NCBI RefSeq assembly: GCF_000383575.1
Contig: NZ_KB911579.1
Location: 2,512,523-2,576,522, forward strand
From: Salinispora oceanensis
GTDB lineage: Bacteria; Actinomycetota; Actinomycetes; Mycobacteriales; Micromonosporaceae
Direction: 5' to 3'
DNA length: 64,000 nt
Positions 7,442-16,843 of the stretch are shown here, piece after piece. Positions within the stretch are counted from its first letter, which is position 1. Every line of letters starts with the position of its first letter. Position numbers and translations under genes: made by a program. The notes under the pieces were generated by a model. It was not told the DNA's origin, ran no database searches, and saw nothing but the letters and a program-made list of their open reading frames with translations.

Positions 7442-8449
7442 TCAACCAGAGTCGCGGAGGATCAGCTCGGTGGGGAGCACCAGCGCCGGTTCGATCGACT
7501 CACCGGCCGCGAGGCGCAGCAGCTGGCGGGTCATTCGGCGGCCGATCTCCTGGATCGGCTGGCGGATGGTGCTCAGGGGCGGGTCGGTGTACGCGGCGGT
7601 CTCGATGTCGTCGAAGCCGATCACCGCGACATCGTCGGGCACCCGTCGCCCCGTCGCGCGTAGCGTCCGCAGGGTGGCGTGTGCCATCAGGTCGGAGGCG
7701 GCGAAGACCGCGTCCAGGTCGGGGTGCGCGGCGAGGAGCTGCCAGGTCGCGGCCACCCCCGACTCGCGGGTGAAGTCGCCGTACGCGACCCACTCCGGCA
7801 GCCCGGCCGGGGCCACCGCGGACCGGTAGCCGGTCAGCCGTTCGATCCCGCCCACCATGTCCTGTGGACCGGCGATGGTGGCGATGCGCCGCCGGCCGCT
7901 GTCGATCAGGTGTTGGACGGCCCGGTGCACCCCGCCGATGTGGTCAACGTCGACGTAGGGGACCGGGGTGCCGCCGAGCGGCCGGCCGCTGCACACCACC
8001 GGAATGCCCAGCCGGGCCAGCCGGCCGGGGAGCGGGTCGGCGCCGTGCAGCGAGGCGAACAGCACCCCGTCAACGTGCCGGCCGGTGGTGTACCGCTCCA
8101 CCCGTTCGTGCCCGGCCGGCGAACCGGCCAGCATCAGCACCAACTGCTTGTCGGCCGCCTCCAGCTCCTGGGCGGCGCCGCGGATGATGCCGGGGAAGTA
8201 CTGGTCATCGGAGAAGACCCGGGCAGCCGCCTCCGGCATGATCAGCGCGACCGAGTCCGTTCGCTGGGTGACCAGGCTGCGCGCGGCCAGGTTCGGTACG
8301 TAGCCCAGCTCGTTGATGGCTCGCCGGACGGCTTCGCGGATCGGCTCGGCCACTGTGGTGGAGCCGTTCACCACCCGGGAGACGGTGGCTCGGGAGACAC
8401 CGGCGCGGCGTGCCACCGCCTCGAGCGTCGGCCGTTGCGCCGTTGTCAT
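7442..8449 (-). CDS. LacI-family transcriptional regulator, CebR-like
   Basis: A 335-residue repressor. Residues 7-60 are the LacI HTH and hinge (TLEAVARRAGVSRATVSRVVNGSTTV, PNLAARSL), followed by a periplasmic-binding-protein-like sugar domain (VVCSGRPLGG, PDLDAVFAASDLMA, VIGFDDIETAAYTDPPLST). A GGGGAGGG ribosome site precedes the ATG. It lies 40 nt downstream of a GH1 beta-glucosidase gene on the same strand, and a CebR-like palindrome precedes that gene, so it probably represses this operon and responds to a glucoside or cello-oligosaccharide. The ligand is inferred. Confidence 0.9.
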   Translation of the reverse strand: MTTAQRPTLEAVARRAGVSRATVSRVVNGSTTVAEPIREAVRRAINELGYVPNLAARSLVTQRTDSVALIMPEAAARVFSDDQYFPGIIRGAAQELEAADKQLVLMLAGSPAGHERVERYTTGRHVDGVLFASLHGADPLPGRLARLGIPVVCSGRPLGGTPVPYVDVDHIGGVHRAVQHLIDSGRRRIATIAGPQDMVGGIERLTGYRSAVAPAGLPEWVAYGDFTRESGVAATWQLLAAHPDLDAVFAASDLMAHATLRTLRATGRRVPDDVAVIGFDDIETAAYTDPPLSTIRQPIQEIGRRMTRQLLRLAAGESIEPALVLPTELILRDSG

Positions 8450-8489
8450 CGCCCTCCCCGGAGCCCGCTCCCGGTTCGCCCTCCCCCGC

Positions 8490-9890
8490 TCAGAGCCCGT
8501 TCCGGGAGATCACCTGGTGGTACCAGTGGGCACTCGCCTTCGGCGTGCGTCGCTGGGTCCGGTAGTCGACATGGACGATCCCGAACCGTTTCCGATATCC
8601 CTCGGCCCACTCGAAGTTGTCCAGGAACGACCATACGAGATAACCGCGGAGATCCACCCCGCGGGTGATGGCCTCGTGCGCGGCGCGGAGATGCCCCTCC
8701 AGGTAGGCGATCCGGTCGGTGTCCACCACCCCGCCGGCCCCCTCCGTCGCCGGCTGGTCCGGGCCGGGTGGCGACGCGTCGCGGTCCGGGAAGGCTGCCC
8801 CGTTCTCAGTGATCATCAAGGGCACGCCCGGGTAGTCGGTGGCGAGGCGTTCCAGCAGTCGGGTGAGCCCGGCCGGCTCGATCATCCAGCCCATGTCGGT
8901 CAGCGGTCCAGCAGGTGGCAGGAACTCGACCGCTCCGTCGGTGCCGGGGAACGCCCCGCCGCCGCCGGCGCCGTCCGGCTTACCCGCGACGTAGATGGGC
9001 GCGTAGTAGTTGACACCGAGCAGGTCGATCGGGGTGGCGATCACTTTCTCGTCGCCGTCTCGGAGGAACGCCGGCGGCACGATTCGGGCGAGGTGCTCCA
9101 GCACGTCCTCCGGGTACGCGGCCCGGAACAACGGGTCCAGGAAGATCCGATTGTGGAGCCCGTCGACCAGGCGTACCGCGGCGGCGTCGGCGGTGCTGTC
9201 CGGGTCGGCGGGGCGGACGTCGGCCGGGTTGAGTGTTATTCCGACGCTCCCCGCGCCGGCCGCGTGCAGCGCCCGGGCTGCCAGGCCGTGCCCGAGCAGC
9301 AGGTGGTGCACGGCGGTGAAGGCGGCACCCGGGTCTGTGATTCCGGGAGCGTGCACCCCGTTGCCGTAGCCCAGGTACGCCGAGCACCACGGCTCGTTGA
9401 GGGTGGTCCAGGAGTCCACCCGGTCACCGAGGCGACCGTGGACGGCGGCCGCGTACCCGGCGAAGTGCTCCGCGGTCTCCCGAGCGGTCCAGCCGCCGCG
9501 GTCCTGCAGGGTCTGCGGCAGGTCCCAGTGGTAGAGCGTGACCATTGGCTCGATTCCCCGGGCCAGCAGCGCGTCCACCAGGCGGTCGTAGAAGTCCAGC
9601 CCCCGCGGGTTGACCGGGCCGGTGCCGTCTGGCTGGACCCGGGGCCAGGACACCGAGAACCGGTACGTCTGGATCCCCAGCCTGGCCATCAGCTCCACGT
9701 CGTTGGTGTACCGGTGGTAGTGGTCGCAGGCGACGTCACCGGTGTGGCCCTGGTAGACCTTTCCCGGCGTTCGGCTGAAGGTGTCCCAGATCGATGGTGC
9801 CCGGCCGTCTTCGCGGGCCGCACCCTCGATCTGGTAGGCCGCTGTGGCCGTGCCCCAGCGGAAGTTCTCCGGAAATTGAAGCGCGCTCAT
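8490..9890 (-). CDS. GH1 family beta-glucosidase
   Basis: A 466-residue family 1 glycoside hydrolase, full length and without signal peptide, so it should cleave imported cellobiose or other beta-glucosides in the cytoplasm. It starts with the family pattern FPENFRWGTATAAYQIEGA; the acid/base Glu is in TTLNEPWC (about residue 168) and the nucleophile Glu in LMITENGAAF (about 367). Glycone-binding residues are visible in LYHWDLPQ and WSFLDNFEWAEGY. The ribosome site GGAGGG is about 8 nt before ATG. First gene of an operon with the LacI-type regulator and controlled by the palindrome at 9944-9955. Confidence 0.94.
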   Translation of the reverse strand: MSALQFPENFRWGTATAAYQIEGAAREDGRAPSIWDTFSRTPGKVYQGHTGDVACDHYHRYTNDVELMARLGIQTYRFSVSWPRVQPDGTGPVNPRGLDFYDRLVDALLARGIEPMVTLYHWDLPQTLQDRGGWTARETAEHFAGYAAAVHGRLGDRVDSWTTLNEPWCSAYLGYGNGVHAPGITDPGAAFTAVHHLLLGHGLAARALHAAGAGSVGITLNPADVRPADPDSTADAAAVRLVDGLHNRIFLDPLFRAAYPEDVLEHLARIVPPAFLRDGDEKVIATPIDLLGVNYYAPIYVAGKPDGAGGGGAFPGTDGAVEFLPPAGPLTDMGWMIEPAGLTRLLERLATDYPGVPLMITENGAAFPDRDASPPGPDQPATEGAGGVVDTDRIAYLEGHLRAAHEAITRGVDLRGYLVWSFLDNFEWAEGYRKRFGIVHVDYRTQRRTPKASAHWYHQVISRNGL

Positions 9891-9937
9891 ACGACAGTTC
9901 CCTCCGTTTGCGCAGCGTCTCCCGATTCGTTACCCGA

Positions 9938-9955
9938 TGTCAAGAGAGCGCTCTC
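9938..9955 (-). promoter_or_regulatory. LacI/CebR-type operator beside a -35 box
   Basis: GAGAGCGCTCTC at 9944-9955 is a perfect 12-bp palindrome resembling the CebR box core GAGCGCTC. On the minus strand it abuts TTGACA (9943-9938), a perfect -35 hexamer, about 50 nt before the beta-glucosidase ATG. A repressor bound here would block RNA polymerase. No clear -10 hexamer was found at 17 nt. Confidence 0.72.
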
Positions 9956-10055
9956 CCTGGCTGGGCTCAGGTCCGTGCGGGCGGGTGGAGAGCCGGGGGC
10001 GGCTCGTGCGCGAACAGCCCCCGGCCGGGGGTGGTGCCGGATGTGGCCGCCGGCG

Positions 10056-10817
10056 TCAGCCGGTCCGGAGACCAGCCAGGAGGGCGCGTTCGCCGGTCAC
10101 CGCCAGGGTGTCGAAACTGACTCGCCCCCAGAGTGCGAGCAGCAGATCGCTGGCGGTACCGACGACCTGGACCCGGGCGTGATGATCGTGGTCATCGAAG
10201 ATCGTGGATGTGTCCAGTAGGGCGACCCCTCCGCCGCGCAACCGCAGGAACCACTCCTGCCCGACGTCGGAGGCCGACAGGTGTACGACGCCGTGCCACT
10301 GCCCATGATCCGGACGTCGTCCGGCCGGCAGGCAGGTGTCGAGCACCTCGCTCACCCCGTCAGCCGCGAGCTTCGTCTCGATCGGGTCGCCGGCGCCGAT
10401 GGCGAGCTGGGCGTCCCAGCGGTGCAGCGCTGTCTCGTGTGCGATCCGGCGAAGCCAGAAGCCGGCCTTCTTCGGCTGCGGTGCCCAGTTCCATGCCGGC
10501 GCCTCCGGATCCAGCGCGTCGAAACGCACCAGCAGGTCGTCGTACGCCTGCTGCCACAGCTGGGGGTCGGTCTCGCCCGGATTCGGCTCCACCAGCTCGG
10601 AGCGGAGGGCCGGCGGGGTGACCGAATTGGCGGACACGGTCCCCTGTACCCAGCGGTAGACGCTTGCCAGGTGTCGGGTCAGGTCGGTCACTGTCCAGCC
10701 GGGACACGAGAGCACCGGAGCGTCGGCCGGTGCTTCGGCGATCGCCGCGGCGAAGGCCGGCCCCTCCACCCGCAGCGCCCCGATCCAGAAGTCCTTCGTG
10801 CCGTGCGTTCTGTTCAT
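10056..10817 (-). CDS. Maleylpyruvate isomerase family mycothiol-dependent enzyme
   Basis: A DinB-like, about 253-residue member of the actinobacterial mycothiol-dependent maleylpyruvate isomerase family. The N-terminal domain has LSCPGWTVTDLTRHLASVYRW and the helix FWLRRIAHETALHRWDAQ, whose His and Glu/Asp residues act as metal ligands in this family; a smaller C-terminal domain ends with LALWGRVSFDTLAVTGE. Its thiol cofactor would depend on mshA found at 13769. The start at 10817 has GGGAGG 6 nt upstream; an ATG at 10823 is too close to it. The actual substrate is unknown. Confidence 0.84.
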   Translation of the reverse strand: MNRTHGTKDFWIGALRVEGPAFAAAIAEAPADAPVLSCPGWTVTDLTRHLASVYRWVQGTVSANSVTPPALRSELVEPNPGETDPQLWQQAYDDLLVRFDALDPEAPAWNWAPQPKKAGFWLRRIAHETALHRWDAQLAIGAGDPIETKLAADGVSEVLDTCLPAGRRPDHGQWHGVVHLSASDVGQEWFLRLRGGGVALLDTSTIFDDHDHHARVQVVGTASDLLLALWGRVSFDTLAVTGERALLAGLRTG

Positions 10818-10887
10818 CGCCATCCTCCCGGGGGTGACCGGGCCACCAGTGGGTGCCGCGGCTATCCCTCAGCTTAGGGTGATGAGC

Positions 10888-11985
10888 GTGGCAGAGGTTC
10901 TCCAGTCGACATCCGGTGCCCAACGCGACGCCGAGTGTCATTTGTCGCGATACACGACACTTCGTCTCGGCGGCTGGGCTTCCCGCGTGGTCACCGCCAC
11001 CAGCGCGGATGACCTCGTCCGCGGGGTGCGGGAGGCGGGGGAGCGCGGCGAGCAGGTCCTGGTCCTCGCCGGGGGTAGCAACGTGGTGATCGGCGATGCG
11101 GGCTTCCCCGGGACAGTGGTGTTGGTCCGGTCCCGGGGCCTGCGGGTCGTTGACACCGACACCGACACCGACACCGTCACGGTGCGGGTCGAGGCCGGTG
11201 AGCCCTGGGACGACCTGGTTGCCCACACCGTGGCCAGCGGCTGGTCCGGCCTGGAGTGCCTCTCCGGGATACCTGGCTCCACCGGCGCGACGCCGATCCA
11301 GAACGTCGGCGCCTACGGGCAGGATGTCGCCGAGACCATCACCGGGGTGCAGGTGTACGACCGGGTGGCCGGTACCACCGGTCGGATCGAGGCCCGTGAC
11401 TGCGGGTTCATCTACCGGTCCAGCATCTTCAAGTACAGCGACCGGTGGGTGGTGCTGTCGGTCGACTTCCGTCTCGCCCGATCGCCGCTGTCCAGCCCGG
11501 TCCGCTACGCCGAACTCGCTCGGGCGCTCGACGTGGCGGTCGGTGACCGGGTGCCACTGGCGAAGGCCCGCGACGCCGTGCTGCGGCTACGCGCGGGCAA
11601 GGGCATGGTGCTCGACCCCACCGACCCGGATACCTGGTCGGTGGGCTCGTTCTTCACCAATCCGGTGCTGGACCAGGCCGACCACGAGCGGCTGCGGGAA
11701 CGGGCCGCCGAGCTCGGCGAGCCACCGTCCTGGCCCGGCGCCGACGGCACGGTGAAGGTCAGTGCCGCCTGGTTGATCGACAAGGCCGGCTTCGGCAAGG
11801 GCCATCCGGGTCCGGAAGGCGTCGTCACCATCTCCACCAAGCACACCCTGGCGTTGACCCACCGTTCCGGCACCGCCCGGACCGAGGACCTGGTGCGCCT
11901 GGCCCGCGAGATTCGCCACGGGGTGCAGGCCCGCTTCGGTGTGACCCTGCACCCGGAACCAGTCCTGATCAACTGCGCCCTCTGA
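10888..11985 (+). CDS. murB: UDP-N-acetylmuramate dehydrogenase MurB
   Basis: A 365-residue FAD enzyme that reduces UDP-GlcNAc-enolpyruvate to UDP-MurNAc in cytoplasmic peptidoglycan synthesis. It shows TTLRLGGWA, the FAD segment VLAGGSNVVIGD, LSGIPGSTGATPIQNVGAYG, YRSSIFK, and the catalytic Ser region SVGSFFTNPVL and SAAWLIDKAGF. TAGGGT at 10875-10880 lies 7 nt before GTG 10888, so the gene is probably leaderless from that codon. An in-frame ATG at 10882 is too close to the hexamer. An in-frame hexanucleotide repeat near 11153 encodes alternating Asp-Thr. Its neighbourhood matches that of Rv0482. Confidence 0.94.
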   Translation: MAEVLQSTSGAQRDAECHLSRYTTLRLGGWASRVVTATSADDLVRGVREAGERGEQVLVLAGGSNVVIGDAGFPGTVVLVRSRGLRVVDTDTDTDTVTVRVEAGEPWDDLVAHTVASGWSGLECLSGIPGSTGATPIQNVGAYGQDVAETITGVQVYDRVAGTTGRIEARDCGFIYRSSIFKYSDRWVVLSVDFRLARSPLSSPVRYAELARALDVAVGDRVPLAKARDAVLRLRAGKGMVLDPTDPDTWSVGSFFTNPVLDQADHERLRERAAELGEPPSWPGADGTVKVSAAWLIDKAGFGKGHPGPEGVVTISTKHTLALTHRSGTARTEDLVRLAREIRHGVQARFGVTLHPEPVLINCAL

Positions 11986-12033
11986 CCCGGCCGGTCAACG
12001 GGTCGGCAGGGGAGCCACCGCCCAGTCGATGGG

Positions 12034-12828
12034 TCAGCGGGGAGCCACCGCCACCCAGTCGACGGTGACCAGGCCCTGGCGCCAGCGGCGGGGTTGGTAC
12101 GCCAGCGGCCAGCCCCCGTCCCGAACGGCGGTCACCGTACGCAGCCAGCGGTGGCGGGGACCGAAGGGGGCGTAGGGGGCAGCTGCCTGCCAGGCGCGCT
12201 CCAGCGCCTGAAGCAGGGCGTGGATCGGCTCCCCCTCGACGTTGCGGTGGATCAGGACTTTGGGGAGCCGCTCGGCGAGCCGGGCGGGGCTGTCCAGGGT
12301 GGCCAGCCGGGCGCCCAGGGTCAGGGTGCGGGGGCCGCCCGCGTCGATCAGTACCCACCCGCCGAGCCGCCCCAACTCGTCGCAGGTCCCCTCGACCAGC
12401 ACGCCGCCCGGGGCGAGCGCACCGGTCATCGTCGCCCAGGCGCCCGCCACCGTACCCTCGTCGTACTGGCGTAGCACGTTGAAGGCGCGGACCAGGACGG
12501 GGCGGAGACCGGCCAGCTCGAAGCCACCCCGGGCGAAGGTGAGCCGGGGTGGGTCGGCGACCGGTTGGGCGGCGGCGACGCGGACCGGGTCGATCTCCAG
12601 CCCGACCACGCGTACGTCGGGGCGGACCGCGTGGGCCAATCGGGAGCGCAGCTCGACGGCGGTGACCCCGGTGGCGCCGTAGCCCAGGTCCACGACGAGC
12701 GGGTCCGCTGCCGCCCGCAGCACGTCCCCGCAGGTGGTGGCGATCCAGTTGTCCACCCGGCGCAGCCGGTTGGGGTTCGTCGTCCCGCGGGTCACGACGC
12801 CGAGCGGACGTCGTGCCGGCACCGCCAT
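12034..12828 (-). CDS. SAM-dependent methyltransferase-like protein
   Basis: A 264-residue class I methyltransferase-like protein. The SAM-binding motif appears as VVDLGYGATGVTAVELRSRL with the acidic residue in VVGLEIDPVRV, and a later segment MTGALAPGGVLVEGTCDELGRL matches motif IV-VI positions. The open frame is longer upstream, but it overlaps the SDR gene; ATG 12828, 8 nt after the SDR stop and preceded by GGGTG, is the natural start. Expression with the SDR gene is likely. Substrate unknown. Confidence 0.75.
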   Translation of the reverse strand: MAVPARRPLGVVTRGTTNPNRLRRVDNWIATTCGDVLRAAADPLVVDLGYGATGVTAVELRSRLAHAVRPDVRVVGLEIDPVRVAAAQPVADPPRLTFARGGFELAGLRPVLVRAFNVLRQYDEGTVAGAWATMTGALAPGGVLVEGTCDELGRLGGWVLIDAGGPRTLTLGARLATLDSPARLAERLPKVLIHRNVEGEPIHALLQALERAWQAAAPYAPFGPRHRWLRTVTAVRDGGWPLAYQPRRWRQGLVTVDWVAVAPR

Positions 12829-12836
12829 CACCCGGC

Positions 12837-13601
12837 TCAACCGGCCCGGTGGACCTTGTGCTGCGCGGCCTGCGCCAGCGGACGGACCACTAGCCGGTCC
12901 ACGTTTACGTGCTGCGGGCGGGTCGCGCACCAGGCGACACAGTCCGCCACATCGTCGGCGACCAGGGGCTCGGACACGCCGGCGTAGACGGCGTCCGCCC
13001 GGTCGGCGTCCCCGCCGAAGCGGACCAGCGAGAACTCCTCGGTCCGTACCATCCCGGGGTCGATCTCGACGACCCGAACCGGCCGGCCGCACAGCTCCAG
13101 CCGCAGCGTGCCCGCGACCGCGGTCTGCGCGTGCTTGGCGGCGGCGTAGCCGCCCCCGCCCTCGTACACGGTGAAGCCGGCGGTAGACGACACGACGACG
13201 ATCGTGCCGGCTCCGGAGGAGACCAACGCCGGTAGGAGCGCCTGGGTGACCCGCAGCGTGCCCAGGACGTTGACGTCGTACATCCACTGCCAGTCACCGA
13301 CCGCGCCGGTCTCCACCGGGTCCAGGCCACGTGCCCCCCCGGCGTTGTTGACCAGCAGGGTGACCGGACCGGGCGCGGCTGCCGCTGCGGCGGCGAGGCG
13401 GGCCACCGACTCATCCGAGGTCACATCGCAGCCGACCGCGGTGGCCGACCCGCCGTTGGTTTCGACCTCCCGGACCAGGTCGGCGAGGCGATCGGTGCGC
13501 CGGGCGGCGGCCAGGACGTGGAACCCCTCGGCGGCGAGCCGACGGACGGTGGCCGCCCCGATCCCGCTGGATGCGCCGGTGACGACAGCGACGGAATTCA
13601 T
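12837..13601 (-). CDS. SDR family NAD(P)-dependent oxidoreductase
   Basis: A 254-residue classical short-chain dehydrogenase. The cofactor site TGASSGIGAATVRRL is at residues 9-23, NNAGG at about 88, and the catalytic Ser/Tyr/Lys triad in VVSSTAG and YAAAKHA. Basic residues after strand two (AARRTDRL) favour NADP(H). CAGAAT lies 6 nt before ATG, possibly a leaderless start. The position between murB and mshA matches Rv0484c of Mycobacterium. Substrate unknown. Confidence 0.9.
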   Translation of the reverse strand: MNSVAVVTGASSGIGAATVRRLAAEGFHVLAAARRTDRLADLVREVETNGGSATAVGCDVTSDESVARLAAAAAAAPGPVTLLVNNAGGARGLDPVETGAVGDWQWMYDVNVLGTLRVTQALLPALVSSGAGTIVVVSSTAGFTVYEGGGGYAAAKHAQTAVAGTLRLELCGRPVRVVEIDPGMVRTEEFSLVRFGGDADRADAVYAGVSEPLVADDVADCVAWCATRPQHVNVDRLVVRPLAQAAQHKVHRAG

Positions 13602-13768
13602 CCGCCCATTCTGGCCCCGAGCCCGAGGGCGGGGGCGATGAGGTCCGTCACGCCCGGGGATGGCCGGGAGGATTTACCGATCCCCGATCGGGAAGATGAC
13701 ACCCGGCGTGGAGGTTGACCGAGAAGCGCCGGTCGTGCGGGACGGCAACCGTGACAGAAGGAGCGGAC

Positions 13769-15115
13769 GTGGCGGAACAGCACACCGGTGTCGGTCGTCA
13801 GCGAGGTGCCCGTCCGTGGCCCCGGCCCCGCCGTATCGCGACCCTCTCCGTGCACACTTCGCCGCTGCACCAGCCCGGCACGGGTGACGCGGGCGGGATG
13901 AACGTCTACATCCTGGAGGTCGCCCGGCGGTTGGCCGAGGCGAACGTCGAGGTTGAGATCTTCACCCGGGCGACCGCAGCCGACCTGCCGCCGGTGGTCG
14001 AGATGGTGCCGGGCGTGCACGTCCGGCACATCATCGCCGGACCGTTGGGTGGGCTGACCAAGGAGGAGTTGCCCGGCCAGCTCTGCGCGTTCACCGCGGG
14101 GGTGCTGCGGGCCGAGGCCGCTCGGGCGATGGGGCACTACGACCTGATCCACTCGCACTACTGGCTCTCCGGGCAGGTCGGTTGGCTGGCCAAGGAGCGT
14201 TGGGGGGTTCCGCTGGTGCATACCGCGCACACCCTCGCCAAGGTCAAGAACGCGCAGCTCGCCGCCGGGGACCGGCCGGAACCCAAGGCCCGGGTGATTG
14301 GCGAGGAGCAGGTGGTGGCCGAGGCCGACCGGCTGGTCGCCAACACCAAGACCGAGGCCGGTGACCTGATCGACCGGTACGACGCCGACCCGACCCGGGT
14401 TGAGGTGGTCGAGCCGGGGGTGGATCTGGCCCGGTTTCGCCCGCCAGCCGGTGATCGCGCCCGGGGGAAGGTCCTCGCCCGTCGTCGGCTGGGCCTGCCC
14501 GAGCGTGGGTACGTGGTGGCGTTTGTCGGCCGGATTCAGCCGCTCAAGGCCCCCGACGTGCTGATTCGCGCGGCGGCGGCGCTGCGCCAGCGGGATCCGG
14601 TGCTCGCCGACGACCTGACGGTGGTGGTCTGCGGTGGCCCCAGCGGCAGCGGGCTTGAGCGGCCGACTCGCCTGATTGAACTGGCTGCCGAGTTGGGCGT
14701 CGCCGATCGGGTCCGGTTCCTGCCGCCGCAGACCGGCGACGACCTGCCCGCCCTGTACCGGGCGGCCGACCTGGTGGCGGTCCCGTCCTACAACGAGAGC
14801 TTCGGGCTCGTCGCGTTGGAGGCGCAGGCCTGCGGGACGCCGGTGGTGGCAGCCGCCGTAGGCGGTTTGATCACCGCGGTACGCGACGACGTCAGCGGGG
14901 TCCTCGTGGATGGCCACGACCCGGTCACGTGGGCCCGCTCGCTGGGCCGCCTGCTGCCGGACGCCGGCCGGCGCGAGGCCCTGGCCCACGGTGCGCAACG
15001 CCACGCCCGTAACTTCTCCTGGGATCGGACAGTGCGCGACCTCTTGGATGTTTACGGCGCGGCGGTCGCCGAGCACCGCAGCCGATCGTCTGGCTTCGCT
15101 GCCTGTTCCCGGTGA
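13769..15115 (+). CDS. mshA: D-inositol-3-phosphate glycosyltransferase MshA
   Basis: A GT4-family enzyme of 448 residues that transfers GlcNAc from UDP-GlcNAc to 1-L-inositol-1-phosphate, the first step of mycothiol synthesis. It has the N-terminal [21 protein letters not shown] glycine loop, [22 protein letters not shown], and the nucleotide-sugar EX7E motif in [24 protein letters not shown] 13769 is preferred because AAGGAG (13758-13763) stands 5 nt before it; a longer frame starts at 13715. Followed by a YbjN protein, as Rv0486-Rv0487. Confidence 0.95.
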   Translation: MAEQHTGVGRQRGARPWPRPRRIATLSVHTSPLHQPGTGDAGGMNVYILEVARRLAEANVEVEIFTRATAADLPPVVEMVPGVHVRHIIAGPLGGLTKEELPGQLCAFTAGVLRAEAARAMGHYDLIHSHYWLSGQVGWLAKERWGVPLVHTAHTLAKVKNAQLAAGDRPEPKARVIGEEQVVAEADRLVANTKTEAGDLIDRYDADPTRVEVVEPGVDLARFRPPAGDRARGKVLARRRLGLPERGYVVAFVGRIQPLKAPDVLIRAAAALRQRDPVLADDLTVVVCGGPSGSGLERPTRLIELAAELGVADRVRFLPPQTGDDLPALYRAADLVAVPSYNESFGLVALEAQACGTPVVAAAVGGLITAVRDDVSGVLVDGHDPVTWARSLGRLLPDAGRREALAHGAQRHARNFSWDRTVRDLLDVYGAAVAEHRSRSSGFAACSR

Positions 15116-15194
15116 GACCCGGCGCCGATCGCCGGTGACCGAGGCCGGACCGGCGCGGGACGCGGCTGGGCGGGAGCGGTCGTAGAGTGGGGCG

Positions 15195-15770
15195 GTGAAC
15201 GGGAGAAGCGAGCTCGGGGCGTTGATCGAGGCGGTCTGCGCGGAGCGGGACCTGGCCTGGGAGGCCACCGGCCCGAACTCGTACGCGGTGACCCTGCCGG
15301 GCACCCACAAGCTGCGGACGACCTGCAACCTGATCATCGGCGAGTACGCGCTGCGGGTCGAGGCGTTCGTGATGCGCCAGCCCGACGAGCGCCGCGAGGA
15401 GCTGTGGGCGTGGCTGCTGCAGCGCAACGCCCGGATGTACGGGGTGTCGTTCTCCATCGACGCCGTCGGTGACGTCTACCTGACCGGCCGGGTGAATTCG
15501 GCGGGCGTGGACGCCGACGAGTTGGATCGGCTCTTCGGATCGGTGCTCACCTACGCCGACGAGTCCTTCGACACGATGCTGGAGATCGGCTTCGGTAGTT
15601 CGATTCGGCGGGAATGGGAGTGGCGGGTCAAGCGGGGCGAGTCGACCGCCAACCTCGCGGCCTTCGCCCACCTGGTTGAGCGGGCTGACGGCGGTGCGGC
15701 CGCGCCGTCAGCTGGGACGCCTGCCGCCGGGAACCCGACCGCCGCACCCGGGGATTCGACGCTGTCCTGA
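15195..15770 (+). CDS. YbjN domain-containing protein
   Basis: A 191-residue protein of the YbjN/type III secretion chaperone-like family (Rv0487-like). The domain covers about residues 10-140, with TLPGTHKLRTTCNLIIGEYALRV, the helix RREELWAWLLQRNARM and FSIDAVGDVYLTGRV. The end is Ala/Pro-rich and likely flexible. TAGAGT at 15183-15188 is 6 nt before GTG 15195, so the transcript is probably leaderless. The family is often linked with signal transduction or stress; its job here is not known. Confidence 0.85.
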   Translation: MNGRSELGALIEAVCAERDLAWEATGPNSYAVTLPGTHKLRTTCNLIIGEYALRVEAFVMRQPDERREELWAWLLQRNARMYGVSFSIDAVGDVYLTGRVNSAGVDADELDRLFGSVLTYADESFDTMLEIGFGSSIRREWEWRVKRGESTANLAAFAHLVERADGGAAAPSAGTPAAGNPTAAPGDSTLS

Positions 15771-15845
15771 CGGGTACGCCCCGGTGTGCGGTGCGGTATC
15801 TGGGGCCGGCCGCGCGCCGAGGACGGACTGGCGGAGGAGCGTTCC

Positions 15846-16526
15846 ATGGCTCAGCGAAGCAGCGCAGGCCGCGGTGGTACGGCGACCCGGACCGCACGCC
15901 GGCCAGGAAACCAGACCCCGAATACGCCGGAGGTGTCCGAAGCCACGATCTCCCGGATGCGGGTGGACGAGATTCGGGGGCAGTTGCGCCAGCACGGCGT
16001 CTCCGGCACCTCCGCGCTGCGTAAGCCGGAGCTGGTGCGGACGCTGGTGAAGACCCTGCGGGCGGAGCGCCGATCGGGCGGGACGAAGGGGCCGGGCCGC
16101 CGGGCGACGCCCGGCGGACGGTCGGCGGGTGGTGGACGGTCGGCGGGTGGCGCCGCGGTACGCACCGGGCCCCGTACCTCGCGGTCGGTGCGGTCCTCGC
16201 AGGTGATCGCCACCCTGACGGATCGGCCGGAGCGTCCGGGCCGGAGCCTGGTCACCACGAACCACGAGGTGATCCGACGGTGGGCGCGGGAACGCAACGC
16301 GAAGCCGGCGACGATCCGGGGCACCGAGCGGGATGGCCGGGCCGGTGTGCTCACCTTCAACATGCCGGGGTATCGGCAGAGCCCGCGGGTGCGCGAAATC
16401 ACATGGCGCGAGTGGTTCCGGACCTTCGACCTGCGAAAGCTGAACTTGATCTATCAGGAGCGGCTGCGAGACGGCAGAATGAGCAACTTTTTCCGTACCG
16501 AGTCACCCGATCGGGAGGACGGATGA
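15846..16526 (+). CDS. Rho_N-domain protein with conserved actinobacterial C-terminal domain
   Basis: A 226-residue basic protein. Residues 32-70 (ISRMRVDEIRGQLRQHGVSG, LRKPELVRTLVKTL) form a Rho N-terminal/SAP-like helical domain that usually binds nucleic acid. A low-complexity linker contains a tandem 17-bp repeat encoding GGRSAGG twice. The C-terminal 90 residues (EVIRRWARERNAKPATI, ITWREWFRTFDLRKLNLIYQE, SNFFR) are a domain I have seen in many actinobacterial proteins but cannot name. It is not the Rho helicase, since no ATPase domain exists. ATG 15846 has GGAGGAGC upstream. Confidence 0.75.
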   Translation: MAQRSSAGRGGTATRTARRPGNQTPNTPEVSEATISRMRVDEIRGQLRQHGVSGTSALRKPELVRTLVKTLRAERRSGGTKGPGRRATPGGRSAGGGRSAGGAAVRTGPRTSRSVRSSQVIATLTDRPERPGRSLVTTNHEVIRRWARERNAKPATIRGTERDGRAGVLTFNMPGYRQSPRVREITWREWFRTFDLRKLNLIYQERLRDGRMSNFFRTESPDREDG

Positions 16527-16601
16527 GCTGTTTGCCGGAGTTGCCCGCGGGTAGACCGCTGGTGGCCGGAGGGCGGACCGGACCGCGGGCAGCCGGTTTG
16601 T

Positions 16602-16621
16602 GACCGGTGAGACAGCCGGTC
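16602..16621 (+). terminator. Hairpin after the Rho_N gene
   Basis: GACCGG (16602-16607) pairs with CCGGTC (16616-16621) around 8 nt and is followed by AATTTGTAT, giving a weak intrinsic-terminator pattern 75 nt after the stop codon. Confidence 0.45.
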
Positions 16622-16843
16622 AATTTGTATCCGTATTCCGGGCGAACTAACTTTATTGCACCGTGCGACGCTCGGTTCCGTTCGGGGGAGCGGAGGATCG
16701 ATCAGATCCGAGCATCGAGTGTGGCGCGGGGACGGGTGGAACAACACCGTTGGGGGACGGTGTCCACCTGTTGACCGGCGGCGTGAGCGGGCGCCGCTTA
16801 CGGGGGTGAGTGTCGCCCGCCGCCGCCGGTCGTACGTGGCGAA

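Noticed and set aside
8313..10220. A 635-codon plus-strand frame over the beta-glucosidase and LacI genes
   Set aside because: Antisense shadow; no family features and it crosses three genes.
13598..15457. A 619-codon open frame antisense to mshA
   Set aside because: Low-complexity translation without motifs; long shadow frames are expected at this GC content and mshA is certain.
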